From positions 953,067 through 1,017,066 of the forward strand of contig KN834758.1 of assembly GCA_000827265.1 (NCBI GenBank): 64,000 nt of DNA. The letters are read 5' to 3'. The notes beneath the pieces were generated by a model. It saw nothing but the letters and a program-made list of their open reading frames with translations. It was not told where the DNA came from and searched no databases. Made by a program: the position numbers and the translations under genes. This document shows positions 24,568-35,888 of this stretch, piece by piece. The first letter of the stretch is position 1; each line of letters starts with the position of its first letter. Source of the stretch: Collybiopsis luxurians FD-317 M1. Taxonomy: Eukaryota > Basidiomycota > Agaricomycetes > Agaricales > Omphalotaceae.

Positions 24568-24887
24568 CTACGAAGAGTTTTTATCATCAGCATGCTTCAA
24601 ATACGTCAGTTCTCCTTCGGGAATCTCTTCCTCCTCCCACATGTGAGGCGAATTCTTCAGGAGGCCCCTCAACCATAGATGAGCAACGTACAGCCGACCG
24701 TAGTGAACGATATGTGAAACAGGTTGATATAGAAGCTTGCGAGAGAGTCGATGAGGTCGTGTTGCTGTTGGCAAGTGAGCGAGCCTGCGGCAATTGGGGC
24801 GTTGCGGGCCGTTCCTTCGAGGTATTCGATGAAAAAGAAACCTAAGAGGCAACAGGAATCAGTAACATGACATTTTGTTCGTGTCAC
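24568..24887 (-). pseudogene. Probable decayed gene fragment
   Basis: Two overlapping minus-strand frames look like parts of one protein. One (24669-24887) reads CCLLGFFFIEYLEGTARNAP and LIDSLASFYINLFHI. The other (24568-24852) continues VAHLWLRGLLKNSPHMW, EEEEIPEGELTYLKHAD. They meet near 24690-24710 without a splice site that joins them in phase, which suggests a frameshift. No family is recognised and no upstream exons were found. Confidence 0.3.
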
Positions 24888-24999
24888 TGTCTTCCTCCTA
24901 AGTTAACTCATATTGTCCGAGGAAGGGGGATCCGACCATTCCAAAGCCGATCAAATTTCATGCAAAAATGTAACTAGTTTTAACAGAAGGTCAGCTCTC

Positions 25000-25950
25000 C
25001 TATATGCAACTTGTCTCATTAATGTTTTCAGGCATCTGCTCTGAGTGCTGACTAGTTTTGATTCTCTTCATCAGCGCGGGCAAGTTTACCTTTCCAGTTC
25101 AAAAATTGGTTCGGGCATAATCGGGGGCGTTCGGTTCTCAGACTGCTGTGTTGACGCTTGTCGACGAAGAATACAAATCATGCGGTAGGTCCTCAGAAGT
25201 GTATGCATGCCTAGCGAGGACGATGTGCTCTTTTTCTTTGTCCCATTTTCATATATTGAGCAGAATGTCTGTTAGATATCCACTGTCGCGCTTCTATTGG
25301 GATATGACATGAGATCTCAAACTGTACCGTACATCAGTGGGCAACCTGCCGAAAGCCATTGAGTGGGCTGTAGTCAATACTCGGAGAGCAGCAGAGTACC
25401 TGGTCCTAGCAGGCGCGTCAAACTCATGTAAAACGCATATTAGTATGACTGAGTGAAATTGCGATGCTTATATGCACATTGTCACAGTCACATCTCGTGC
25501 TGCCTAAATGTGATCGAGGAACTTGAAGGAGGCTAGGAGAAAGTGATCAGAGAAAGTGATCAGAGTACACACAAAAGGTTACTCATTTTCAACAAAATTT
25601 CTAACTCTCTGTGGATAACTGGTTTCTTAATGTTATCGGGCAACTGCTTTAGTGCTTGACTAGATTTGATTCCCTTTATCAGTGCAGGTAAGCCTACATA
25701 ATTATTAATACATTTCCAGTAGAGAAACTGGTTCTATCGTAGCCGGAGGTGTTAAGCTCTCTCAGACTGCTGTGTTGACACTTGTCGACGGAGAATACAA
25801 ATGATGCGGTAGGTCCTCAGACGCGTATGTATGCCCTGCGAGGACGACGCGCTCCTTTCTTGCTCGTATGGGATACCTCTTGTATGTTGAGCACTGCGCC
25901 AATATCGGTCAAAAGGTGTGATACTATGAGATCTCAAAACGTACCGCGTA
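25000..25950. repeat. Two diverged direct copies of a 350-bp segment
   Basis: About 25000-25345 and 25600-25950 align. Shared blocks in order: 'tttgattc', 'tttatcag' type, 'actgctgtgttgac', 'cttgtcgacg', 'agaatacaaat', 'tgcggtaggtcctcag', 'gcgaggacga', and 'gagatctcaaa'. Spacing is about 600 bp. No coding frame is shared, so this is more likely a relic element or local duplication than a gene pair. Confidence 0.65.
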
Positions 25951-26622
25951 TCAGTGGGATTGACCGTTTGAGTAAGCCTAAGCCATAGTTTCGGCGTTTG
26001 AGGTGGCTTCGAGAAAGGCGGCCAGAATTTGCGAAACTTTCTCAGACGACGGCTTTTTGGATGGGGTTCGACGTCAATGGCTAATACAATCTCGGAGTAA
26101 ATACTCATCTACATAGTTATCTCACTAAGCTCGAGGGCTGCTGACACTCAGTTGCATTCTCAATTTCTCACCCTGCTTAGTCGAACGATAGAAATGGTTA
26201 ATGCCTATACACCACTGCATACTGGATGGCCCGGGAGAGCATGTAACGCTGAAGAGGAATATCGCCAAAGTCAAAATCTCTATATCTACTGCCACACGTA
26301 AAGCGTGAATTACCCCTTTCACACGCGTGGATCGTTCACTATTCACTCACTGAGTATTGAAGCTTGAAGCCTCAGAAGGTCCCTTTTGGCAGAAATTTCT
26401 TTTTCGAAGATTATCAAGAGAAGAGTGTTCATGAATAGATCAAGAATAGGTAAACTGAGCCTGATGACCAGCTCCAAGTCGCTATTGCAGTTGATGAACG
26501 TTGTTTCTGATGTTCTGAAAATTATTATAGATCCATGCCAATCGTATTCGACTATAAATGCTCTACCATGAGCAAGAGCCAATACAGGAATTCTTGCCCT
26601 GCCTCGAAATTTAGAATTCAGG

Positions 26623-27871
26623 ATGTCCATCAAGCTTACTACTATTTTGCTTGCTCTCCAAGTGCTATTGTTAACTTCCCTTTCGTGCCAGGCTCAAATT
26701 CCGGGCACCCTGCATCGCCGAGAATACTTCTATGTGGGTCAACAGTACGTCGAAACCCCGGGAACGAACAGTGGCAGCGAGATAGCTGCAGGACAAATTT
26801 ATGTCGAACACCTCGTCCCAGCCAGCGTGACGCACTCTCTCCCGATTTTGATGATCCATGGACATAGTATGACTGGAACAAACTTTATGAATACGCCCGA
26901 TGGACGCTTAGGCTGGGCGGATTATTTCCTGGGACAGGGATTCGAGGTTAATATTGTTCGCCGTACCTTTCCTTTATAGATCACTCAATCGTATTCATTT
27001 TTCAGATCTATCTGATTGACCAACCTTCCCGGGGACGCTCCGCATGGCAAATGGGCGTTGACGGAAACCAGTCCACTTTGGACACAACTACCATTTCGTC
27101 ACGTTTTACCGCCCCGGAAGTGTTCAATCTTTGGCCCCAAGCCGCGTTGCATACGCAGTGGCCAGGTAATGGAACTGCAGGAGACCCGATATTTGACAAT
27201 TTCTATGCATCAACGATGCCTAGTTTGGTTACGGATGTAGAGAGTTCGATCAAGGTAAAAGCTGCGGTAGTTCCCCTGTTAGATAAGATTGGAGTATGTT
27301 GTTATTACTTTCTAAAACGTCTACTGGAAGCTAATGCTTGTTGCAGCCTGTAATTCTCCTTACTCATTCCCAATCCGGACAATACGGGTGGATACTAGGC
27401 GATGCTCGTCCTTCGCTTGTGAAAACCATTATCGCCCTCGAGCCCGCCGGGCCCCCGTTCATCAATGCAATCTTTCCTCCTCTAACTCCCGCACGTCCAT
27501 ACGGTCTCACCGAAATTCCAGTCACTTACTCTCCGCCCATCTCTTCTGCGTCCGACCTACACACTGAAATCAATCCATCTTTAACCAATGCTTCTCTAGG
27601 AACGACCTGTTTCCGCCAAGCCGAACCAGCTAAGCAATTGATTAATTTAAAAGATATCCCGACGATGGTTGTTACTTCAGAAGCGAGCTATCATGCTGTC
27701 TACGATGAGTGTAGCGTAGATTTTCTGAAGCAGGCTGGAGTGCCAGTGACGTGGGTTCAACTGCCGGAGATAGGTATTAAAGGTAACGCCCATATGATGT
27801 TTATGGAGAAGAACGGGTTGGAGATTGCCGAGAAAGTAGTTCTCAGTTGGATTCAGAAGACTGTACACTGA
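26623..27871 (+). CDS. Secreted alpha/beta hydrolase (esterase/lipase-like)
   Basis: Three exons: 26623-26946, 27006-27293, 27347-27871, about 378 aa. A signal peptide of about 24 residues (TILLALQVLLLTSLSCQAQ) precedes RREYFYVGQQYVE. The hydrolase fold shows LPILMIHGHSMTGTNF (oxyanion hole), IYLIDQPSRGRSAW, the nucleophile motif LLTHSQSGQYGW, and the catalytic histidine region IKGNAHMMFMEKNG near the C-terminus. Relatives in fungi and bacteria are extracellular esterases of unknown natural substrate. Both introns are short and in phase. No processing or anchor signal is visible at the C-terminus. Confidence 0.85.
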
Positions 27872-28074
27872 TGCATTACTACTTGTATTTATAAATAACC
27901 TCAAAATTAAGCAGGTTAGTATACATTTACTCTCGAGCAAACGATCCAAGGGCCGGGGCTATTTCCAAGCAGTTTAGAAAATTGACTTGAGTCGGTCAAA
28001 GCTGGTTATACGAAGGCATAAGCCGTGCGAATATAGTCGTATCTGGTTCGATTCCAACTTGCTCTCGAACCATC

Positions 28075-28395
28075 ATGTCATCCTCGGTCATAATGACTTA
28101 CACCGTCCATCCTCCCGAGGGAACAACTCTCCCCAAGGATGTTCCTACATCTAAGACGCTCGAAATTCCAGTCAATGGCTCAGTAGAGATCGGCAACGGA
28201 CCCGCATCAGGCAAGTCAAGCGCATACTATAAAGCTTTACACGATGCGCTGGCAGACGCTAGAAATAAGATCGGCGAAGATCTGACAACTTGGAGGGATG
28301 CTGTTGGGAAACTGGAGCTCAATAAGGAGACGAAGCGGGGGGTGAAGGCAGAGGATGAAGACGAGGAAGAGGAGGAGGAGGAAGAAAATGATTGA
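28075..28395 (+). CDS. Small acidic protein, Gon7-like (possible KEOPS subunit)
   Basis: Single-exon gene of 106 aa. Features are a short beta-rich head (IMTYTVHPPEGTTLP), a helix-rich middle YYKALHDALADARNKIGEDL followed by TTWRDAVGKLELNKETKRG, and a run of about 14 acidic residues near the end (DEDEEEEEEEEND). The arrangement resembles fungal Gon7, a subunit of the EKC/KEOPS complex that makes the tRNA t6A base, but Gon7 is poorly conserved and the match is by length, helix pattern and acidic tail only. It sits alone between the esterase and a long repeat region. Confidence 0.5.
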   Translation: MSSSVIMTYTVHPPEGTTLPKDVPTSKTLEIPVNGSVEIGNGPASGKSSAYYKALHDALADARNKIGEDLTTWRDAVGKLELNKETKRGVKAEDEDEEEEEEEEND

Positions 28396-31300
28396 GGTGA
28401 TTATCTGAAGCCATCGCATACTGAGAATTCAACTGATGGAATTAGAACGTAGAGCGCGACACATTTTAGATGCACAAAACGCCATCTTAGGGCAGGGTTC
28501 ACACCTTTTGAACAAGGCTTTTATGAACCAGCATCGTATGGACATAGCTGACGATCAGTACAAGAGATGTACGTACCCAGGTTAATACATTCTGGGCGTT
28601 CATACTGGGTTGGCATGTATCTAATCTACGAGACTACCGTGACGGAGAATTGAAACTTGCGGCTTTGTTCTGCCAGACTTAGGTGGCGATTCTACGGTGA
28701 TCATAACACCTACGTACATTTTCTCTAGAAGCCACCTATTACGATAGAAGTTCTCAAACGGGCAGCCATTGAATGACACGTTCCCTGCCAGTTCACGTAG
28801 TTTTCGTCCAGATCGTCACACAGCAGAAAAGGCTCAGCAATAGCATTGGTTTCTAAAACTGCGCTTTTCAAATAGAAGGGTAGATTGACCCAGTGAGATG
28901 AAGGACGTCGAGAGGATTTAGTGTCCGAATGCGTCTACGTTCAGCGAAAGAGAAAATTGTCAAATCTGAGGTGTTAACTACTTGCGGCTCCCCGCAGCAT
29001 CATCCATGCGCAACGGCGTCAAAACTTTATTCAAAATCATAGTGGTCCGGCTATCTACACTATCCCTGGGTTGTCACCACTCTATAAGAAAGGCAAGAGG
29101 ACAGACCGAGATCTACGTGAATATGTTTCCAGAACTAAGGTCCCGACGCCCTCGAAGAATCCAATGAAGCACGCAACCCTGAAAATGCATCAGTAAAAAG
29201 CACCTGAAGACCACAGAACGGACATTACCCTCATGAGAGGGGGATTAATTCCCAAAGAAAAACTCTCCGAAGAGAGGAAAAAGTGGAAAAAATTGGGATA
29301 AAAACCGCAGACCGATCACGGTCTGAATCGAGTTGCATGGCCATCGTCACTTGCAAACGAGCAACGAGACCATACTCCTCGAAGAAAACGGCGAACAAGT
29401 ATCCTCCGCAGCCCTGCTTTCCTCCTCTTCCCCTTACACCTGATCAACACTTCATCGACTCCCCGTATGTATCTGCACGAACCGAAAGATCATCAGTTCG
29501 TGAGCCTCTTTCCCGTCGTAGCGACGTTGGCGACACTCCGTCCCCCATGCGCGGCTGCTTTCGCAAGTACCACATACATAGGAAACGGTTGTTCGTGTCT
29601 AGGTGACCTGCACCCTGGTTCTTTAGACCTTTCACCTTGGTTTCGAGACCTGCCTTAGTGGAGAGTCTGATTCCTCTTCGGCTCCTAGGTTGTCTCGTAG
29701 TCTGTCATTCATCAATATCGTGAATGCATACTTCTTCCTCCGTAGTCGGAGTCTTTCGCTATCCTAGTTGGAAAGCTTGCCTTTCAGGAGCCAGAGGTTG
29801 ACGTTGGACATGTCCAAGCACGACACAAGAGCCACACTCGAACGCTGGACCGGGGCCGAAGCAGCTTCGGACCCGGCTACCCAACTCGCGCTCTATGAAA
29901 GAGCACAGCGGTGTAAGAAGATGAAAGCAAAACGTAGCAAAGGAAAGAGGACGAAAATATCGATCCTTTACGACGCCTCGCTTTCCTTCCCTCCCTTACA
30001 CCTGATCAACACCCCCCGCTGACCCCCGTCCTTTTAGTTCTTTGCCATCGCAATGAACGATGACCGGGTCTCTTGAGCACTCCCTTTCCTAAGCGCGGCC
30101 GCTTTCGCAGGTACCACATACGTAGGATCGGGGTTTTCTTTTAGGCTCTCCTCGGCTCCTGCCTCGGGGGCAGACGAATTTCTTCTGCGGGCCTAGTGGT
30201 CCGTTCGAAGAGACTGTAATCTCTTTTCTGCGGTTTTCGAAAACCGGAGTAGTATCCGTCCTAGTTTGGACAGCTTGCCTTCCAGGAGCCAGGGTTGATG
30301 TTGGACATTGTCCGAGCACGACACAAAAGTCACACTCGGACGCTGGACCGGAGTCGAGGTATCGGCGCCGGCTATCCAACTTGCACTCTGTAAAAGAGCA
30401 CGGCGGTGTAGGAAAAAGGAAGTAAAGCAAGGAAGAGGACGAAGAATAGCGATCCTCCGTAACACCTCACTTTCTTTCCCCCCATACACCTGATCAACAC
30501 CCCCCGCCGACTCCCGTCGCGGCTCATTTTTTTTCACGGCTAGATAACCGTCATAGCAGGTCTCTTGGGACGTCCTAGGTGGACAGCTCGCCTTTTAGGG
30601 TTCAGAAGCCAGAGGTTGATGTTGGACATTGTCCGAGCGCCACACAAAGCCACACTCAGACGCTGGACCGGAGTCGAGGTATCGGCGCCGGCTACCCAGC
30701 CCGCGCTCTAGGAAAGAGCACAGCAGTGTAAGAAAAAAGGGAGCAAAGCAAGGAAGAGGGGGAAGGAGGACGAAGATAGTTCTAGCGATCCACCCACACC
30801 ACACATCGTCCCCGCTTTCCTTCCTTCCCTCACACCTGATCAACACCCCCCTCTAACTCCCATTCTCTAGTTCTCTTTTTGCCATCGCAACGTACGATGA
30901 CACGTTCTATCCAGCCTTAGCCCAGGCTGTAGTCGATTTTAAATCGACTGTTCTTTAGCTCTTTAGCTTTAGGTTGGGTCCCACAATATTCAAACGGGGA
31001 CCCCTCTAGAATTCTATAGCCCTTTATTCACTAGTATCGTGAACATTCTGTATACACACAGCCTTTTCACTTCGGTCGGGTCAAAAACCCGACCGCGGAT
31101 TTCTCTAGTTTAGTCATATCATTAGGATTCTGGGTTTCCCCATATTCAGAAACCCCAGTGCTAGTACGAGGAGTCAAGTCAATGTTGAGAACACATCCGA
31201 GCACGACAAAAAAGTCGTACTCGAACGGCCGGACTTGGAGGTCCAGCCGCGGCGCTCTACGAAAGAGCGCAGTGGCGTAAGCCAAAAAAAGAAAGAGGAA

Positions 31301-32333
31301 GAAAGCAGGCCTTATCAGAGGAATGCACATTCCATGTCCCAAACCCTCTCTTCGTACAGGGTACAAAAGGTCTTTGGGTGTAAGAGGAACTAGCGGGTGC
31401 TCAGTCCTAGCCCACTCGCGAACAAAGAGCCGAAGAGCTCTACGGCGGAGCGAGGGCGTTTGGACTGCGGTGTGAAAGTAAAAAACAAAGAACAAAAAAA
31501 AAAGAAAAAAAAAAAGGTGGGCGCCTTAAGTGGTATTTATAAGCGCTCAGCGAGCGCCGGTAACATGAGTCATATTGAAACCGCAAATTTTTTTTTTGAA
31601 AGGTCCAGCGAAGAAAGAGAAAAAAAGATCTATTTTGCATTGGAATTTGCAACCATTTTGTTTGTTTCGATTGAGAGAACAGAGAACTTTTATACTACTT
31701 GTAAGTAAAGGGAAACCGTGACTATTCGTGCTCGTACTACTATAGTACTATATCATGAATTATACAGGAAACCGAGGAATTTGAAAATAAGCACAGTTTT
31801 GAGTTCGTATTTATGGAAGAGACACATAAGAATAAAGAGAAGGGTCGAATGAGGCACAGGATAAGACGCAGCAAAGAAGAAAAGCGATACAACTATTATG
31901 GGGATGCCAATGAACACGAGAAACAATGATGACAATCAGTCGGTCCAATCAACCAGTAACTCGAATTGGAGTAGGAAAAACCGAAGCAAAAGCGTACCAT
32001 GAACTACGAGCAAAGAGGACCATATGTGGAGGAGGGATGAATTGCGAAATGCGAGAGGGAAAAATTGGGTTGGGTATGAGGGAGGGTATATATTCCAGAA
32101 GTGTTTGATTTGATTGATTGAGAGAGCCAGGTGAGAGAGAGGAAAGAAGTCCATCTAGTCCGAATACATACACTTGCAAGGGTGAGGAAAGAGGGAGGGA
32201 GGATTTCGCACTGGGGGGGGAGGAGGAGGAGGAGAGGGGGGAGATTAGAAAAAGCGCGCCTGAACGAGCTTCACATCCTATACGAGTACTTTTGGGATCT
32301 TTCGCTCCTGGGAGAATATTCCGACGTTCTCCA
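28396..32333. other. Gene-free repeat region of 3.9 kb
   Basis: No gene supported. Contains the four-unit array described separately, an A-rich stretch at 31495-31515, a nine-base inverted repeat at 30931-30949 and, at its right end, the GA-rich 3' flank of the cyclin gene on the minus strand. Confidence 0.5.
29437..31305. repeat. Array of four diverged tandem units, 350-560 bp each
   Basis: Core blocks occur at about 29760-29957, 30258-30447, 30570-30768 and 31176-31305. Each contains, where preserved, 'cagcttgcctttcaggagcc', 'ttgatgttggacattgtccg', 'gcacgacac', 'cgctggaccgg', 'cgctcta.gaaagagc' and 'cggtgtaagaa'. The spacer 'acacctgatcaacacc' recurs near 29437, 30001, 30489 and 30836. Another block, 'gctttcgcaggtaccacata', occurs near 29556 and 30101. 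Units 2 and 3 are the most similar. No frame is kept open in all copies. Confidence 0.8.
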
Positions 32334-34127
32334 TCAGGGATTTGCCATCTCCTGCTCGTGCTCATGCTCCCGTCGTCTGGTTGGTGTAGTGGTTTTCGAC
32401 ATTCCCAACCGGCCTCGGAAAGCCCGTCTTTCAGGTGTCTTTTCACCATCCTTGACCGCCTCAGGTCGTGCGATATGTTCGGGAGTTCGTGCACCTTCAT
32501 CGTCATCGTCCTCGAGATCATCCATGATATGATCCTCGCGTTCGTCGTCTCCTTCTCCACTATCGCTTTCACTCACAGAACTGCAGATGCTGTGAGCATC
32601 AGAGCCTGAGGAGCTTCCTGCGCTCGATTTGGCTGGTCTAATGGTGGGCTCATCATCGGTTGTCCAACCTCCGTCTGTCTCGGTTTCAGCCTCGGTCTCG
32701 GTCTCAGTCTCGGTCTCGGTCTCTGCACCTTCGCCGGTTTCTGACTCGGAATCCTCTTGACGATGCAGTCTTGATGACGAAGCAAAGCCGTGACCGTTCA
32801 CCATTCCGTTCAGAGCGTGATGCGGTTGATATTGGTTAGGATTGATTACCCTGGATAGAGCGTTTCCGTTCAATTCCGTTCCTCGGTGAGTACCTGGTCT
32901 CGTCATCTGTGTACTGCCTGATATAGAACCGTTCGATTCGCCGCCAGGGATGCGCCCACCATAAGCGTCGATTGCGCCCATGGAGTGCATAGGGGCCATC
33001 GTATCGTTAGGTTGAGGAGTACCGGAAGAGGATTTGGGTGCGATCGAGGAAGAGGAGGACGGAGCGACCGTCAATGCAGCAGGGGAGATTGTAAGTGATC
33101 CAGGAGCAGAATTAGATGAGAACAAGATCAATTGTTCCGCATATCTCTGCATCTCATCTTTGGGAATTACGAGATTGAAGTTATTGAGTAGGAGAAACTG
33201 AAGCTCAAGCTGATTTAGCTCAGCCAATGGTAGTCCGCCGACCTATAAGAATTGAGTTATAAATGACATTCACATGTAAAGGGAACCAAGAGGACAGACT
33301 TTTGCGTAGCGAGAATTGGTGTAAAACACATCGCTGAAGAATTTACTCGCAACAGTGACTCCGGCAATAACCAGTCGGTGGATATTATACGAGTCAATTA
33401 CAAAACTCCTTCCCGTTGCCTCCGAGGTCAGCTTGGTCATTCGATCGAAATAGACCAAAAGTGAGAGGAAGACCTCGTTTGTTGTCGGACAATATTTGAG
33501 GATACGCAAGAGGTATGCCTCTAAAGATATCGTAGGGATGTTCCGGGCATGAAAAGTGAGCGTGGATGAGTGAGTTGACAGCGCAGATCGAGAAGCAGTC
33601 GTCAATGACCGCCACACGGGATTATTAGTGTCGGAAATTATAGCCGACGATGAAGCAACATTCGAAGATGAGCCTGCGTCCAGTTTGTCATTGGTTGACG
33701 CTATCTGGGTCAACAACGAGGCCAATAATCGTAATAAGTCAGGAGGCGGATAAGAATGAATGTCAAATGAATTTTCTGCTGCAGGGGTCGGTTCAGCTGG
33801 CTTTGGAATCGTCGTCGAAGCTGCTTTTGGTTCTTCTACTGGCGCTGTGGAAGGAACAGGATGCGCTGTAGTTGAAAGCTGGCGGTTTACAATTGGCTGT
33901 GAAGTGTGCCGACTGGACGAGGCTGAGCCATTCATTGGCAATGAGGAGGTTGTTTTTGGGGCGATATAAGATGAATAGGAGCTGGACGCTGAGAAGGACG
34001 AAGACGAAGACGAGTCCCTAGAAGTGGGGGTGGATTTTCTGTGATGCGGGGTCCTGCTTCTGTTTGATGAAGGGGTTCTATGAGGTGTATCTGGAGAAGG
34101 ATTGAAGGGATGAACTAGGGCAAGCAT
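32334..34127 (-). CDS. Pho80-type cyclin (partner of a Pho85-like kinase)
   Basis: Two exons, 33300-34127 and 32334-33242, 578 aa. The N-terminal 120 residues are Ser/Thr/Pro-rich and probably disordered. The cyclin box spans about residues 180-310: IPTISLEAYLLRILKYCP, FLSLLVYFDRMTKL, YNIHRLVIAGVTVASKFFSD, YTNSRYAKVGGLPLAELN and LELQFLLLNNFNLVI. This is the Pho80/Pcl pattern, in which the cyclin directs a Pho85 kinase to phosphate, glycogen or stress targets. The long tail is rich in Ser and acidic residues, with a run of Glu-Thr dipeptides (about 32690-32735) encoded by a GTCTCG-type hexanucleotide on the plus strand. The intron falls inside the cyclin box, as is common for this family. Confidence 0.88.
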
Positions 34128-34487
34128 GTCGAACTGGCCGTCGATGAAAGAGAAAGGGTTGAGAGAAATATGGCCAGACGCGGTACAGCTAGGTGGATTC
34201 TGACAGTCGAAAGGGAAGATGGATCAACAAATTCCGTGAGAAACTGGTGACGGCACAATAGTCACGGTCACGCTCATTTAGCTCCAACTCAGGTCACCAC
34301 CCTACTCTATGGAGACTACTAGCTGTAGAACTGGGTACAAGCTGTAGAGCATAATCTAATCCTGTCCTGAAGCTCACTAGTCTTACTCGGCGTCAATAGA
34401 CCAACTTTTCTCTGTAAAATCATCTCCCAATCGCTCACGAACGTGGGGGAACGTTCAATAGCGCAGTGGTTCACTGCTTATTCCGCC

Positions 34488-34814
34488 TTAAAGCCATCCT
34501 TCATGTAACTCGTGAGGAATACAGGCGGGTCTGATAGGCTGGCTGCTTGTGCCTGGACAATGGACACTGCCGGCCGACTCGAGCTCGACTGCTATATCCC
34601 CAGTCGGATTCGGAAAACACCAGGTCATCTTCTTTGATAATTCAGTTTCGAAGGACGGTCCCGCGGACGATAAGAAACTCGTTCGCGCAGTAATATCATA
34701 GGTAACTCCTTGGAGCGCCACATATGACGAAAACACCTTCGCGTCCGAGACTTGCATCCATGCGGTGTGTATCGTCGGTGCGTTCCAGCCTCGTTCAGTC
34801 CAGGCTCTCGTCAT
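34488..34814 (-). CDS. Possible small gene, unrecognised (108 aa)
   Basis: One open frame with an ATG at 34814. It begins MTRAWTERGWNAPTIHTAW and has a middle VALQGVTYDITARTSF and a Cys/Pro-rich end. No signal peptide, no known domain and no neighbouring exon that clearly joins. Could be chance. Confidence 0.25.
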   Translation of the reverse strand: MTRAWTERGWNAPTIHTAWMQVSDAKVFSSYVALQGVTYDITARTSFLSSAGPSFETELSKKMTWCFPNPTGDIAVELESAGSVHCPGTSSQPIRPACIPHELHEGWL

Positions 34815-35888
34815 ATCGTCAAAGCCTCGAGCGGCTCTTCCCCTTCAAGATGTGAAAGAGCATGTCATTTCCTCCCACAACCCGCTTTTACCTCGGCCAC
34901 ACTTAATTTTCTGTGTCATCATTCTCCAATTTTACAAAATGCATTGGTGAGTGCCACTGAGAACGCCCCCGGGCTCTACTCAAGGACACCCAAGTCCACA
35001 CAAATCTTGACATCAATTGACATCATTAATTGTCCCTCCATATTTCTTTTCCAGTACTAGTACCCGTCATCATCGTCAACTTTAACATTTTAGCAACTCA
35101 TCGAGGTGACATTCATCCAAAAGCCTATATAAGTTTCCCAGCATACAGGAACCGAGATCGACTTCAGTCTTACCAGAACCAGCAGGTAATATTACTCTCC
35201 GAGTCACTTCCAGCTTATCTCTCACCGTTTAATTGAAAACTGAACTTCCCCCGAGTCGTACGTCCCGTCCAATTCCAGTGAGCCTTAAACCTAAGCAGCT
35301 AAGCTTCTCTACCTTTGAAACTATCAGACACTCGGACCACAACTGGACTCTCGAGTTCTCGACATACCCACCATCTTTTCCTTAAAAACCCAACTCCGCT
35401 AATCGTCGAACTATCAGGGACTCGGAGCACAACTGGCTCGAGTTCACGGCATTGACATACCTACCATCTTTGCCCGAGTAATCACTTTAATTTCCATGAC
35501 TTCTCTACCATCTGTCGATCAGCACAAGAACGTACGTACTTCTCGTTTCATGTAACCTTTGGTAACCCGTTACAGCAACGACCCGAATGTACGAGGAAAC
35601 GCGAAGTTCAGAATGACGATCCAAAGGTTCCTGTGGCTGAGGCAAACCGCGACGCCCAAGCGCATGTGATAGATGGGCGGAGGTAACCCTCGCGACTCAG
35701 GCGACTACAACTACTGTTCTTACGAGAGGGAGGAACAAGTCTCCTCCGTGACAAGTACCATGCGAATCGCGCGAATGTTTTAATTTTCGAATTAACGCGT
35801 TCTATACTTTTAGGAGCAAAAACATAGACTATAAAAACGCGACTTCAAACGCGAACTATATCCGAAATACTTAACATATAACGTAACT
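34815..35888. other. Gene-free interval with a short tandem repeat
   Basis: No gene seen. A repeat of about 90 bp occurs twice (35318-35383 and 35409-35475), sharing 'aactatcag.gactcgga.cacaactgg', 'ctcgagtt' and 'catac.taccatctttgcc' type blocks. The right end is AT-rich and is the 3' flank of ERG2. Confidence 0.5.

Noticed and set aside
28048..28066. B-box-like GGTTCGATTCC just before the Gon7-like gene
   Set aside because: Flanking bases do not form a T stem and no A box or cloverleaf fits upstream.
31395..31710. Possible gene over the A-rich tract near 31500
   Set aside because: The predicted peptides are runs of lysine or phenylalanine from homopolymer tracts.
28396..32333. LTR retrotransposon
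   Set aside because: No reverse transcriptase, integrase or gag-like frame, no tRNA primer site and no clear terminal TG...CA pair around the repeats.
34455..34500. tRNA-like A box (TAGCGCAGTGG) after the cyclin gene
   Set aside because: No matching B box, T arm or acceptor pairing within 100 bp on that strand.
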